Source: Pisaster brevispinus
Lineage: Eukaryota; Echinodermata; Asteroidea; Forcipulatida; Asteriidae
Length of the DNA stretch: 64,000 bases
Assembly (NCBI GenBank): GCA_023634235.1
Contig: JAMKCF010000002.1
Coordinates: 13,325,091-13,389,090, forward strand
Direction of reading: 5' to 3'
In this document: positions 24,801-37,200 of the stretch, piece by piece
Numbering within the stretch: the stretch's first letter is position 1
How the letters are laid out: each line of letters starts with the position of its first letter
Made by a program: the position numbers and the translations under genes
The notes under the pieces: generated by a model
The model's database searches: none
What the model was told of the DNA's origin: nothing
The model's input: the letters and a program-made list of their open reading frames with translations, nothing else

Positions 24801-25706
24801 AGCGATAATATAAATATTCTAGCGGCAAGCCACTGGCTGGGGAAGGTTGGCTGACAACTATTGTGGATTGGTTTATCAGTCCGTTGTACATAGGATTTGT
24901 GTGTGTGTGTTCAGTTTGATAGACTTATCTAATTTAAAAGAGCTGGGGGACAACCAAAGTTCTATAACACTCTCTCCATCCTCTCCCAGCTATCAGTATT
25001 TATGGAAAATACAGCTTTTTCCTTTAACGTTTCCTTTGAACAGTGTTCACAACGAGAGAACCCTGAACAATTTCAGTGTTGAAATATGGTTGCTGTACTG
25101 CAGCAGAGCCGCCAACTCTCCCTGATACTGCAGAAAGTTCCCTGGAAAGAAACCCATCTCTCCATGTTCTGATAAAATAAAAAATTGAAAATCATGATGG
25201 AAACTTTTGTTTCCATATTATGCGGAATGTAATTCTCAATATATCTCCCAGGTTGTTGTACAAAATCTCTCCGTGATTGCAGTATGCAAACGTTGGCAGC
25301 TCTGCTGTAGGGAAGCGGTAAATATTTCAGATTTCCTGTTCATTTGACTGTGAAGTTGTAGAAGTTAGTTTTTCAGCTTCTAGGTGGACTGACATCTTTC
25401 ACAGAGTTTAAAAACAATAACTTTTTACTTGTGCCATACATAGATTGTTTAATATAATTGTATTAAAGTACACTGAGAATGTCTTGGTACGACAGCACTG
25501 TCTGGCAAGATCAAAGTGTTTATTTTTTTTTACATAGGAATACATGGTTTTTCAAGTCGTCACTGGCGAGTCGCCACAAATCCGAAGAGTAGTTGTAAAG
25601 CAAGTGTGCTACTGAATCATGCCTAAATTGAAATACAAATCATCGCGGTGCGAGCAAAAGGCCGTCGAGTGACACGGGTAATTACAATGGAAAACTTTGG
25701 GAGGCC

Positions 25707-25803
25707 AGGTGGCAGCAGACTTACCAGGTCAATTTCCATTGTTTTTTTCGTAGTTCTGAGCATGCGCACATTTTACGAGAACAATGGATTTACCTGGTGT
25801 CAC
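25707..25803. repeat. Fold-back MITE-like repeat
   Basis: ACCAGGTCAATTTCCATTG on the left pairs with CAATGGATTTACCTGGT on the right, around GAGCATGCGCACATTTTACG. Confidence 0.65.
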
Positions 25804-26137
25804 CAATTGTCATTGAGTACCTTCACTCTAACTTAAACGCCAAATCACAAGAGACAGAAATAAGATTTACACCAGAGTTTTATTCAATTTACTGCTTGTT
25901 TATGACGGACGCACTTGACATAATGGGCCTGAGGCATGCATTTTATTATGTACAACTAAGGTGTCCTTTTTAAAAAATTTATAACTTTTTTTAAAAACTG
26001 TTTTAGAGATTGTGTCGTGAATCATGACCTTTGACACATCATTTTAAATCACTTGGGTTGAATACCTTGCATAGGCTGCTTGTTTGGCAAAAATACACAC
26101 CCCCCCCCCCCCCCAACTGGGCACCCCCTCTCCCCTC

Positions 26138-26348
26138 GTAACAAAAGGTGGCCTACACTACCAACATATTGGGTAACAAAAGGTGGCCTACACTACCAAC
26201 ATATTGGGTAACAAAAGGTGGCCTACACTACCAACATATTGGGTAACAAAAGGTGGCCTACACTACCAACATATTGGGTAACAAAAGGTGGCCTACACTA
26301 CCAACATATTGGGTAACAAAAGGTGGCCTACACTACCAACATATTGGG
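26138..26348 (+). repeat. Perfect 35-bp tandem array, six copies
   Basis: The unit starts GTAACAAAAGGTGGCCTACA; its core recurs at 26141, 26176, 26211, 26246, 26281 and 26316. I see no mismatch between copies. It directly follows a C-rich tract at 26098-26135. Confidence 0.97.
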
Positions 26349-26454
26349 CCCCTGGTTTGGGGAGTTAACTTAAAGTAACTATTTCAGAAATCTTTCAGCT
26401 TAAAAGAACTCTCTATGTTGTCCAACAACTAGAAATCCATTTTGTTGCCCCTTT

Positions 26455-26570
26455 TTTAAGAGTTTCCTAAAGACTTTAAGATTCACCAATGGAAGTGCCC
26501 TTTGCACAAAGAAAAATGGCCTTGCCCTCTCTCAAAGATGAAATTCCTGGCCTGTTAGGAGATTATGATC
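26455..26570 (+). repeat. Dispersed repeat, family G
   Basis: CTTTAAGATTCACCAATGGAAGTGCCCTTT followed by AATGGCCTTGCCCTCTC is shared, with few changes, with 37955-38125. Shorter relatives are near 22040-22190 and 35815-35960. No coding content. Confidence 0.6.
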
Positions 26571-28392
26571 CGTTTGCAGTGAGTAGGATTACTAACAATG
26601 ATTAGATTTATCGTCATATGACATTCAGGTTCAAGTTTAGGTCAACGTTTCCTTCCGTTTTAACTGCGACAAATGCTACACCCATCTCCAAGTTACTATT
26701 GACTGCTGAACACGAGTTTCTTAGTTCTATGAAAGCTTACACAGTACATACGTGTTTTCAAGTTTTCAACAACAAAAAGAGTCGGCTTTTGTGAAGAAGC
26801 CTCTTGGGTTCTGGAATATTGGTTCCATCTCACATGATGCCACGATTATCCTGCTCTGCTATCACTGAGGTATCTACCACGTTTCAAGATCTTTAGCGTG
26901 CAAGTGGGTGGTGCCACGTCATTACACTGATTAAGTGGTATTTACATGTACTTCTAATGTGGTAACTACAAACACCCGACCTGTAGACATCGTGAACCTG
27001 GCGGACATTGCGAGTAAATCGCATTCCCCGAGGCCAGAACATCGCGCAAAATGTTCACACCCTTCAGACTTTAAAATAATTCTTCCTTTTAGATGTAAAG
27101 TATGTAGAATTTTGTTGTATGTGACATATTGGTGTTGAAGTCAATACTAAGCTCCACTTATAGTGAGTAAAAAACTGGGAGAGCAGGGACTGAATTTCAT
27201 GACTTTGCTTACAGCGGAAGTCTACGCTTACAGTTACCAGTCGCAACTAAGGGTTGGCACCCAATTTCTGCGCTAGCTGTGCAAGCAGACAATGTTTAGT
27301 AACATAGTGCACCTGTGCACAAGCAAAGATTCCTTGCAAATCTCTGAAACATGTTTATGTTAAACGTGGATTTTTCATCCCAAGCACATTTGACTACGTC
27401 GCCCTTGGATGTCGAATCATGACTGTGATTGGCCATGGACTGGATCAAGTTTCACATAGCTGTTCAGCACCTTAAAAATTATGCTCAGCATTAAAAAGAT
27501 TCACTTAATGTATAGTGCGAGTGACTGGTTCCCTGTTGATTCAAGCAAATCAAAGTCTTGCTTATCATAAGTAGGTCACCGGCCAAAATACACTGTACAC
27601 TGCATTGCTTATAATTGGTATCCTGCACTTTTTTGCTTGGCTGACATCAGCTAAACCATCATGGGCCTCTCTCCTCGCTGATTGCAAGGCTGTGAGCTTT
27701 TTTGTTGTTGCATATTTTCTTCAAAGAATGTCTTATTTTTACTATTCAAATCGGTTTAATATAGTGTATATATCTTTAACTGTACAGTAAATCTCACATT
27801 ATATGACAAAACAAACCCGTCTTCTCGATTGTAATAATTATTATTAAATAAATATTACTTCTTTATATGAAAGAAGCAACCTATGTAAATAAAAAAAATT
27901 AACAAATTGTTTTGTTCCTGTGCACGTGTAAGATAGTATTATAAGGTGTAGAGCAAGGAAATAACAGACTCTGACAATTTTTCTACCAAGTTGCACTTCT
28001 TTTTTGTTATATTTTTTTAATTCGGGCTTCAATAGCCCATTGGTTTTTTTTCCTTCTGGTTTTTGTTCGTTTGAGTAGAAGTGGCCTGTATAATGATTGA
28101 TGTAAAGATGTATAAACAAAGCTGTCTCTAACTTTGAAACTTACCGTCTCCTTGTCATTTATTTCGCACTTGTCAGAGACCCTTGTTACTAATTTGGTTT
28201 AAAGTTTGCAGTATTTATTCATTTCATTTTTTTCAGTAATTATTCATGGGTGAAATTGTTTCCTTTTAAATTTTAAAGTTTCCCCCCTAAAAAAAAATAT
28301 ATATAATGCTAATAATAACATAATTTCCAAACACATTTATAATCCTAACCACCCCAACCCAAGAAAATCCAGCAGCATGGTTTGTCTGATTC

Positions 28393-29660
28393 TGATGGAC
28401 TGAGGACTGCACTAGTAAACCGAGTATGCTTTACATGGTAGATGTTACTTTCCAAACGCGCCGGGTCGATCGCTACTCGTGAATAAGGATCTGAAGTAAC
28501 CACAGCAGCAAGAACACATTTTGACTTGACATAGTCCTTCCAGCAAAGACTGCTAACAAGTCAATAAGTCAACTGTGGGTTTTAATGTTCAAAAGTCAGA
28601 CATAAATATAAAGCAGCTTTCAAAAAATCTGAAAAAATCAGTAATAATACATGAAACAGGTGTTAATGTAATGCAAGTCTTTGATTTGGTTAGTTTGAAT
28701 GATAAGGTGTTGAAAATGCAGTTTTACAAATCAACCCCTGGGCATTGATTTCTTCGTACATGGTGTACGTACGGCAGTATAGTACACACGCAACAGACTG
28801 CAGCACGTCCAATCGTGAATTTCAAATTCAAAAATCATAAATAAATATAAGGCAGCTTAATAAAAATTTGGAAAAATCAGCAATACTACATGAGTCCTTT
28901 GTGTATGGAATGCTAGTCTTTGATTGGTTTAATTCCAATGATAAAATGTTGAGAAAACCATTTTACGAATCGACCCCTGACGATGATTTAAGTTGGTGTA
29001 GTTAATGCAGCAACGGTACTCGTGTGTTTTTAATATTTAAAAAATAGAAACAAATATAAGGCAGCTTTATAAAAACATAAAATCAGCGACTTTGGGTTTT
29101 CAATTTTAAGAAAAAGGTATTAAGAATTGTCTGAATCAAAACAGAAACCTACAAACAACGGAATAACGCCTGTGAATTGATCGTTGTACTGGTTATCCTA
29201 TTTAAGTACAAAAACACTTCTCAGAGAGAATAAGCTCAAAGCAGTGTAGCGAGTCTACGTATTACTACTCTGCTGCCTACCATTTACTTCGGATCTTTAT
29301 ACACGAGTAGCGATCGACTCCTGGCGTTTGGAAAGTAACATCTACCGCTTTACATGGGATCAGGCATACCACCATAATCAGAGTCCAACAGTTTGGATGT
29401 TGAGTTACTGAATGGTGTTGGACTGAGGACTGCACTAGTAAAACTGATTATGCTTTACATGGGATCAGGCATACCACCATAATCAGAGTCCAACAGTTTG
29501 GGTGTTGAGTTACTGAATGGTGTTGGACTGAGGACTGCACTAGTAAAACTGATTATGCTTTACATGGGATCAGGCATACCACCATAATCAGAGTCCAACA
29601 GTTTGGGTGTTGAGTTACTGAATGGTGTTGGACTGAGGACTGCACTAGTAAACTGATACT
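28393..29660 (+). repeat. 105-bp satellite array, split by a transposon
   Basis: Units contain GGACTGAGGACTGCACTAGT and ATGCTTTACATGGGATCAGG. Shared positions recur at 29347, 29452 and 29557, a 105-bp period. A partial unit at 28393-28436 is separated from the rest by the insertion at 28437-29346. Confidence 0.93.
28437..29346. mobile_element. Non-autonomous DNA transposon with 9-bp target duplication (MULE-like)
   Basis: The 910-bp element is flanked by GCTTTACAT at 28428-28436 and 29347-29355. Terminal inverted repeats are about 62 bp, starting GGTAGATGTTACTTTCCAAA, with roughly seven mismatches. The uninterrupted neighbouring satellite units show the empty site with a single GCTTTACAT. 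The interior carries three partial direct repeats with ATAAATATAAGGCAGCTT at about 28611, 28851 and 29060. No transposase is encoded. Nine-base duplications with long terminal repeats suggest the Mutator/MULE superfamily; the transposase source is unknown. Confidence 0.9.
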
Positions 29661-30124
29661 TGGATCCTATTAAATCATTCCACATAATTAGGATGATTCT
29701 GTAATAAAGCCGTCCTGCAGTGACTACAAAAAGTATTGATATCTAAAAAGGCAGCTTCACAAAGTAGTCCATGAGGCAGCACCGAAACTAGGGTAACATT
29801 TTAGGAGGGCACAAGGAGGTGCACCATTTTTCGGGGTAGGGGGGCACTCCTGGCCAATTAAAAATGTAGTTTCCATTTGCATGTCTTTTAAAACTTTTTT
29901 TCAGCACTCGTGTTCATATACTATATTTTAATTTTACAAATCTGAAGTGAGTGTAAAAACAAAGTTTTAATAACATTGAAATCATTACATTACAGCTTAT
30001 AAAATGTAACATTTTCCTCTGGTAATTTTTAATCTCAAAAGTCCAGATTTCAAATGGGGGGGGGGGCACCCAGGGAGGGGTGTCATATCACCCCCATCCC
30101 CCAGTTTCGCCACTGCCCTGAGGA

Positions 30125-30321
30125 CAGGGCCCTATTTCATAAACCTGTTTAGCAGAAAATTCTGCTTAGCAAATTTCTTTACTTAGCAAGAAATGAGCGG
30201 GGTACCAGTGGCAACAATGTAAACTTTATGGAATGTTGGTTGGTAGCCTGTTTCTGCTAAGAAAGATTTTCCTGTGCTTAGCAAGTTTTTGTGCTTACAG
30301 GTTTTTTGAACTTGGGCCCTG
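30125..30321. repeat. Family A fold-back element, second subfamily
   Basis: Ends CAGGGCCCTATTTCATAAAC and GGGCCCTG. Its centre differs from the 5187 copy and matches the nested copy at 57026-57232, so it is a distinct subfamily. Confidence 0.8.
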
Positions 30322-30344
30322 GTTTGTTTGTAAGCACAAACAGC

Positions 30345-30712
30345 ACAATCTTAACCCTCGTACAGTCTGACCATTAAATAACATCCACTGAGGTTTTTTA
30401 ATGATTATGTAAATGCCTGCAATGTAACATCATGTGGTGAATGCATCTTCAAAGTACACAGTTAACCCTCCTACTGTCTGACCATTCAATATCATCCACT
30501 GTGGTTTTGAATGACAAACTATGCCAGTCTGCAATATCATATAATATGCCGAATACATCTACGCAGTACAGTCAATCTTCATCTTGTCCACCAATTATTA
30601 TCATTTCAATGATGGATAAAAACTGCGCCAGCCTGCAATGTGATATCACATGATGAATGCGTCTACACAGTACACAGTTAACCCTCCTACTGTCTGACCA
30701 TTCAATATCATC
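30345..30712 (+). repeat. Tandem 110-bp repeats, family F
   Basis: About three and a third units, each with GTTAACCCTCCTACTGTCTG, a CCATTCAATATCATCCACTG-type block, GCCAGCCTGCAATGTGATAT and ACACAGTACACAGTTAACC. It directly borders the decayed POLRMT last-exon copies. Confidence 0.8.
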
Positions 30713-30732
30713 CCGTGTTCTCTGTGGGTGTT

Positions 30733-31200
30733 TCTCCAAAGTCAGCAAAAAAACTGACATAGGCTTCATAATGTTGATAGTCAAAGTCACCTTTCTCTAG
30801 AACCAGTTTCTAGATTTTCTGTTCAGCATTAGCCTATCATCAGGTGGAGAATGTAGACTTAAGGCTTGATTGTGAACAAGTTCTCATGTTTACAGTTCCA
30901 TGCAATCTTCAGGTAGCTGTTCACTGCAACCCTCACCAGTCCGAGATTAAATATATTATTTTGTTTATTTATTTTTATTTTGGGGGGGGCAAGGTTATTT
31001 TTCCGACATCAGCAATTAAAAGAACGTAGACTTGAGGGCATTGTTGACAAGGTCTCCTTTTTAGGTAACCGTTTGCTGCACCAGGCCGAGATATTGGTAT
31101 TTATCAAACTTCAGCTGAAGAAGAAGGTTAATTTCGAAACATTATTGAGATCAATGCTCCTTTTTCAGAAACCCGTTTGATGCAAACCTCACCAGTTCGT
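30733..31200 (-). pseudogene. Four degenerate copies of the POLRMT last exon
   Basis: Downstream of the true stop at 31238, related blocks recur at about 31200-31102, 31087-31004, 30945-30833 and 30812-30735. The first still ends CTTCTTCTTCAGCTGA, as the real exon does, but has a frameshift before it. The last reads EKGDFDYQHYEAYVSFF, resembling [17 protein letters not shown] of the gene. None has the full exon reading frame. Confidence 0.7.
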
Positions 31201-31237
31201 GATTCTACAACAAGTGTTCTTGGTGTTTTTTCCAACT

Positions 31238-34200
31238 TCAGCTGAAGAAGAAGGTTGACTTCAAGACATTATTGAGATCAAAGTCTCCTTTCTCAGGAAC
31301 CTGTCTGATGTAGTCTCCAATGACTTTGAGATGCGGGTTTTCCTTCTGTACTTTGGCACCTTGGGAGATGGTTCTGTATATTTTGGGTAAACAAAATAAG
31401 GAAGATATGAAACTCTGGCGCCCTCTATGATTTTATGGTTCCTAAATAACTTTTTACTAATGTAATTTTTCTGTAGTCCTAATTGTTATTGCCTATAGTG
31501 TTCTATGTATTTTATTGCTTCTTATACTCTAAACAGGCCACATGAATTTCCCATTGATGGACAATGAAGTTTGATCTATCTATTAATCTATGGTAGTCTC
31601 TTTTCCAGTCAATTTTCTGTAGAGTGCATCCCCAAAAAATCTGAGAGAAAAAGAGTACTCACAAGTCGCCATACTTCTCCATCATGAAATCAGCCAGATT
31701 GTTCAGGATTGGTTCGCTGTGCAATCTCACAAACTGCTCTCTGCATATCTAAAACAAAAATAAATAAATTAAAGACAAATATCGGTCTTCGAGAAAGACT
31801 GACTAGGATGAAAGTGTTACACAATCAACACTTGTTTTTGCATGTATGCTTTTTAAAATTTTGCACGAGTGGATTTTTGTTTTCCCCTTACTCTGTTCAT
31901 GACATTGATGGAGGCAGCGTGTGTCCAGAAACAGTCATGCACCGAGGCGAAGGCGATCCCCACGTGATGGCAATTGAGCGACGTTAGCATCATGTGTGTC
32001 GAGTCCAATGAGTGGATGAAGTTTGGCGGGAAGGCGTTCTTCTGCTTCATGGTATCAGGTAACCTGAAACAAACAAAACAACAAGACGGAAGAAATGGTA
32101 ACCCTCTCGTTACCAAATTGTTTTGGACATAAACAACTGCTGGTGACTGAATAAACCCCTTCATGGTATCATGCATCATGTTGAATCTGCCCGTGCACCG
32201 TGGTGCCTTGTTTTTTTCTACCTCTGCAAGTTGGAAATTTAGCTGGTCCCCTTGTTCTGGTGAGCATACTTTTGCTTAGCTACTTTTTGCACTAAAGCAG
32301 CTCTATGAAATTGGGCCTAGCTGGTGAAAGGTTGACAAAGGAAAGAAGAACATAGGGGGGTTCTGACAGAGGGCTGTCTAAATCAGGGTAACTGCACACT
32401 ACAAAAAGTCAAATTTAAGACTTTTTAAGAATTGTTTAATGCTTACCCTTAAACAAATTTAAGAACACAAATAAGTACATAAAGCAGGAGAAACAGCTAT
32501 ACCCACTCTCACTTTATGTTACTTTTTTTACATCCACTTCTTTACCAGCAGACAGGAAATTTCATGACCACACTTCAATCCCTGTTTTAAGACTTCTTTA
32601 AATAACTGAATGTAATACTTGTTAATGCTTTTTAAGGTCTTAAATTTGGATAGTTCATTTAAAGACTTTTTAATACTTTTTAAGGATCTGCAGAAATCCT
32701 GTAAAATACATGTCTAAGTCCAGTGAGTACAGCCGCTGCACTGAGCTTTACATTCAGACAGAGCGCATAACCCCTCCAGAAAGACACCTCGTTGGGCAGG
32801 CAGTGCCTGATGATTGACACAAACTAAGGGACAAGACGAGCTCTCCCCTCCAGCTTCATTTTGGTTACAATAGACCCCTTGCTTTGTGCCATGGCTAAGG
32901 TTAAACATTAAAAACATGCTCGCATGTACGCAACCCGCACAACTCTCAGCCAATGACAGGTCTTCTTTTGACCTCAGCGAGGGCGTTGTTTGGGCTTTTG
33001 ATGTCATAAGCAAGGGGTCTATGCTCTGAAAACACCAACAAAAAAATGTTTTAAAAATGGCTGCCTGACTGTAAACATGTTCCCAAAGGGAATACCATCA
33101 GCACTTACTCCTCTGTATTGGAGCGGTCAGTGTGGTACATGACATAGTCAGCATGGTTGATGACCTTCATGTTCTTCTTGTGGTACGGCTGGATGACCGG
33201 CAAGCCCAGGGGGGTTACCCACTCCACTGTCTGGCCCGCCTTGGAGATCAACCATGCACAATCAGTCAACCAATCCTGTGAAAAAAGGAATATCATGATT
33301 AGGGGCGCCATGGCGGTGGGAATAGGAGGAGGGGGGCAGTCAGAAGGTCAAAATCATTTACAAAAATTCAATAATAAACTATGAAATTCTCTGTACAAAA
33401 ATGTACTAACGATATATTTGAAATGTGGCGTCATTGAACTTGGTTTTTTTTTTATTTGACAAAATTGCACTTTGAGAGTAACAAACACAGTGGCATTTTG
33501 CACCATTTTGACCTAAGGTTACTATTCCCCCCACCCCCCATTTTCATAAGGACACTATTTATCTGAAAATGGATGCATCACCAAACTGAACTTCATCTTG
33601 GAGCCCCTCTTTAATTTATTTAATTCAGTTTAGTAACACAAAACGTGGTCGCTAGTATTACAAGATAAAACTAAAAACGACATGCTTACTAAATAAAACA
33701 TAGAGTAAAGCCAAAGACAATCAAAATAGTAAAAAATCGGACCAGCAAGATATAAGAAATAAATTAAACCTAATATAACTCTGATAAAAATACAAACTAG
33801 CAAATCTAAAAGTTAGCACAAAGAAGAAGAGTTTCAAGATACACCTGTAAATAAAAAGGACTTGAAAATCAGAACAGACATTCATACATATTTTATAATA
33901 AACCTGGAAAGCTTAAATTGATTAAGATTAAAAGCTATCACAAAGACAAAGAAAAACAAGATACAAAATCTGGTAAAAGAGCAGACATTTATACAAATTT
34001 ATAAAACCCTGAACGCTGGAATAGTGGATTTTCTATATCTGTCCGTTCCTGCAGAGCAGTGGAACTAAATCAGTCAGTGTATTTTCTCTCAAATGTCTTA
34101 TGTGAACAGTCACTTTCAAGAACGCGGGGGGGGGCATATTTCTAAATAAAGTGGATTTCAAGCACTTCAATATATGATCAATTTTGGAGGATGGGTAGGA

Positions 34201-37200
34201 AACATGAATCTCTCTGGTTTTCACGAAGGCTCTTGGAGATATTCCTTGCCAGGTAGCCGGCTGCATACAGCCCGACCTCTGGACTGAGTTTGACCTTAAA
34301 GCCCTTCTTTAATCTCTCAATTTCTAGCAAATTCCACATACGATAAATTTTTGGAGGATTTGGGGATACCTGAATCTCTCTGGTTTTTGTGAACATCTTC
34401 CCAAGGCTCTTGAAGACATTCCTTGCCAGGTAGCCCGCTGCAAACAACCTGACATCTGACGGCACCTCACTCAGTTGCTTATGGATCTGCCACTTCCCGC
34501 CGTACATCGTCACGCCGTAAACCACCGTCATAACGGTCTGCTTCACAACCTACAGAAAATAACACAGCGGTCAATGTTAGATGTTTACAGAGGGGCTCCG
34601 AGGTCAAATTCAGTTTTGTGATCCACTCTTTTTCCTGTCGATAGAGTCTCTAACCTCACAGTAGAAGTCAACAATAAAAGTATGTTGAAAAACGTGTATC
34701 TCCAAAGATCGCCTGCAAGGGCAGAGTTGCAGTTAGTACCCACTGTGAACGAGTAAAACCTGGATGGATTCGACATTCTTGAGGAAAATACAGCGACAGG
34801 TTTTCTTGTTGCTGTTTTTCTCAACAAAAAGACACAGTAATCACATGAATCAATCGAGAATGCTATTGTATCTTTCTTTAAAAATTTGCCTATAAATCAG
34901 CATTAAACCCAAACAGTGGACCTACGTTTATTAAATGAATACCATAAGAACCAGAGTAGCTAGTCTAATATGAGCTATTACATAAAACGGTACATTTGAT
35001 TCATGTACCGTAGCCGAAGTCCAATCAATAGAGTTCTTCGGGACTTCTACGTACCTTGCGTTGAATCTGCCCAGTTAACAGCTTTGCTTGTTGAACGCCA
35101 TTTTCTGCATCCTTCTTGCAAATATCTTCAACCTACAAGTAAGTACGCCCCAAACAGCATCATGGATAAGTGTTGAGTCACGACGTTCAAACAGAAAAGA
35201 AAAAAATGCAGACAAAATTTAGTTCAGATTATTTTTTTTTAAATGCTGCTCAAGATTACCGTTATGAAACAATTGAGGGCGCTGCTAAACGCACATTGAA
35301 CTTTATTTCTAATGACCAAGTTGTCTTGGCATAAGGTTTGAATCCTGGCAAGGGCTCGGAGACCTTGTTTCTCTGACTCAAGAGAACAACTGGGATAGAT
35401 GACCTCACAACCTGAAATAATGCTAAATATTGGGCCCAATTTCATAGAACTGCTTAAGCGCACAAAGTAGCTAAGCACAACAAAATCATGCTTATTAGAA
35501 TAAGGTTACCAGCCAAAATACCATACCACATGTTCAATTTGTGACTGGTGTCCTGCTTTTTTTTTTTGCTTAGCGGAAAAATTGTCAGCATTGTTTTCTG
35601 TTCAAGCAGCTGTATCAAATTGGACTTTGATCACCACATCGAGCTTTACCATTTGAGCCACTCCGCTGTACACGTCCTGTGGGACATCCGTGGGACAGAG
35701 GTTGACTTGATAGGAGCCGATGACATCCCTACCTAAGGCAGCATAGTGCTGAAGACCGTTACATGACCCATCCTGGGAAAAAAAACAACAACAACAATGT
35801 GTGATACGTGTGTATGACCCAGGCCTTAAACTTGAAGGGGCACATTAATTTTCCTATAATAAAAGGGGCACTTCTACGAGGAAAATGTAAACTTGTAGTG
35901 GACCATTGCAAAGGGCACCACAGCAAGAGCACAGGGCACCGCGGCAATTGCTGTAATAAGTCCAAGTCTGATGACCTGAAGGCCATCAACACAGAGAATA
36001 GTTATCTTTTTTCAATTTACAGCTTTGTTTTTGCTTTAAAAAAAAACAAATCAGAGGAAATGGCCTAGGAAACAAACAGTGTTTTTAGTTTTCTACGACT
36101 TTACCAAAAAGGAAGAAGTCAGGGAACCGGGTGATCAGCTGAAAGATTGCATGCCTGCTTTTTGCAGTCAAAATATAAATAAGCCATTTGCGAGTTTGAT
36201 TTGAAAAACGTCTGGTACACGGACTTGCCTGGTCACAAGTTACCGCTTAAATTTGAATTCTTCAGACTATAGAAGCAGTTGCAATGTCACATGGTTTGAG
36301 GCAATTTTTTGTATAGCAACCTCCAGATGAGCAAAACCTGGTACCATTGTGCCATACACATTCATTCAGATTTGTGTATGGGCCCAATTTCATAGAGCTG
36401 CTTAAGCAAAAAAAGTAGCTAATCACAACAAAATCATGCTTACCCGAACAAGGTTACCAGCCAAACTACCATGTCTCAAGTACAATCTGTGACTGGTAAC
36501 CTGCTTATTGTTGCTCAGCACCAAATGTTTGTGCAATGTTTTCTGCTTGAGCAGCTCTTTGATAATGGGCCCTGTACATTTTTCGAAACCACAGTTTAGA
36601 CTCTGGCTAAAGGATTAGTGTGCGCTTCCAAAATTGCTGATGGAAGCCGGAGCCAAAGCGAAAGCCTAAGCCAAAGCCGCAATTTATTACCTACCTGATG
36701 TACAGGCAGGTGGCTGATGAAGCTGCTGGGGTCTGGATGCTTCAGGGCAGTGGTGATCTCCATGCAACACGCTAGGGCTTGCCACTTGTCCTCGGCGCTC
36801 TTCCACCAACCGTTTCCCTCCAAGGGATTTTCAGCCGAGTCCTTGATCTCCGGCAACATCTCGTTTGCATATGCTAATCTCTCGGGCAATGAGCACCTGG
36901 GATTAACAAGATTGAGCATTCACTGAAAAATCGTACCCGTTTTTTGTTTGAATGTTCTGTTGCAAAAAACTTAATTTCAAGTCTTTTGCTATTTTAGAGA
37001 CAAACTCTGTTGAAGAAGAAACCATGAGAAGGATTTTATCAGGACTGTTACGGGTTACAACGAGATCCCAACAAACGAAGACCAAACAAACAGAAGCAGG
37101 GTTTACCTCTTCTTGTGACCAGTCAGATTAACCAGGTGGATCTTCAGCCAATCAAGCCCGCCGGGACCCAGCGGTAACCCCTCAGCAAACTTTAAGATGC

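Larger units (their letters stand above)
24227..26090 (+). other. FoxJ2/3 3' flank and probable 3' UTR
   Basis: No coding exon is seen. Candidate poly(A) signals include AATAAA at 25176. A strong stem-loop is at 24749-24800 and a CRE motif TGACGTCA at 24729. A fold-back repeat with GCATGCGCAC in its loop occupies 25707-25803. The mRNA end is not certain; further AATAAA motifs occur in AT-rich sequence at 27840-27895. Confidence 0.5.

Noticed and set aside
26138..26348. CRISPR array
   Set aside because: The units are directly adjacent without variable spacers, and the genome is clearly eukaryotic.
34178..34546. Single 122-codon frame running through POLRMT exon 22 and its copy
   Set aside because: The conserved protein ends at the CAG|GTATCC donor; the open frame beyond it is intron and the broken duplicate.
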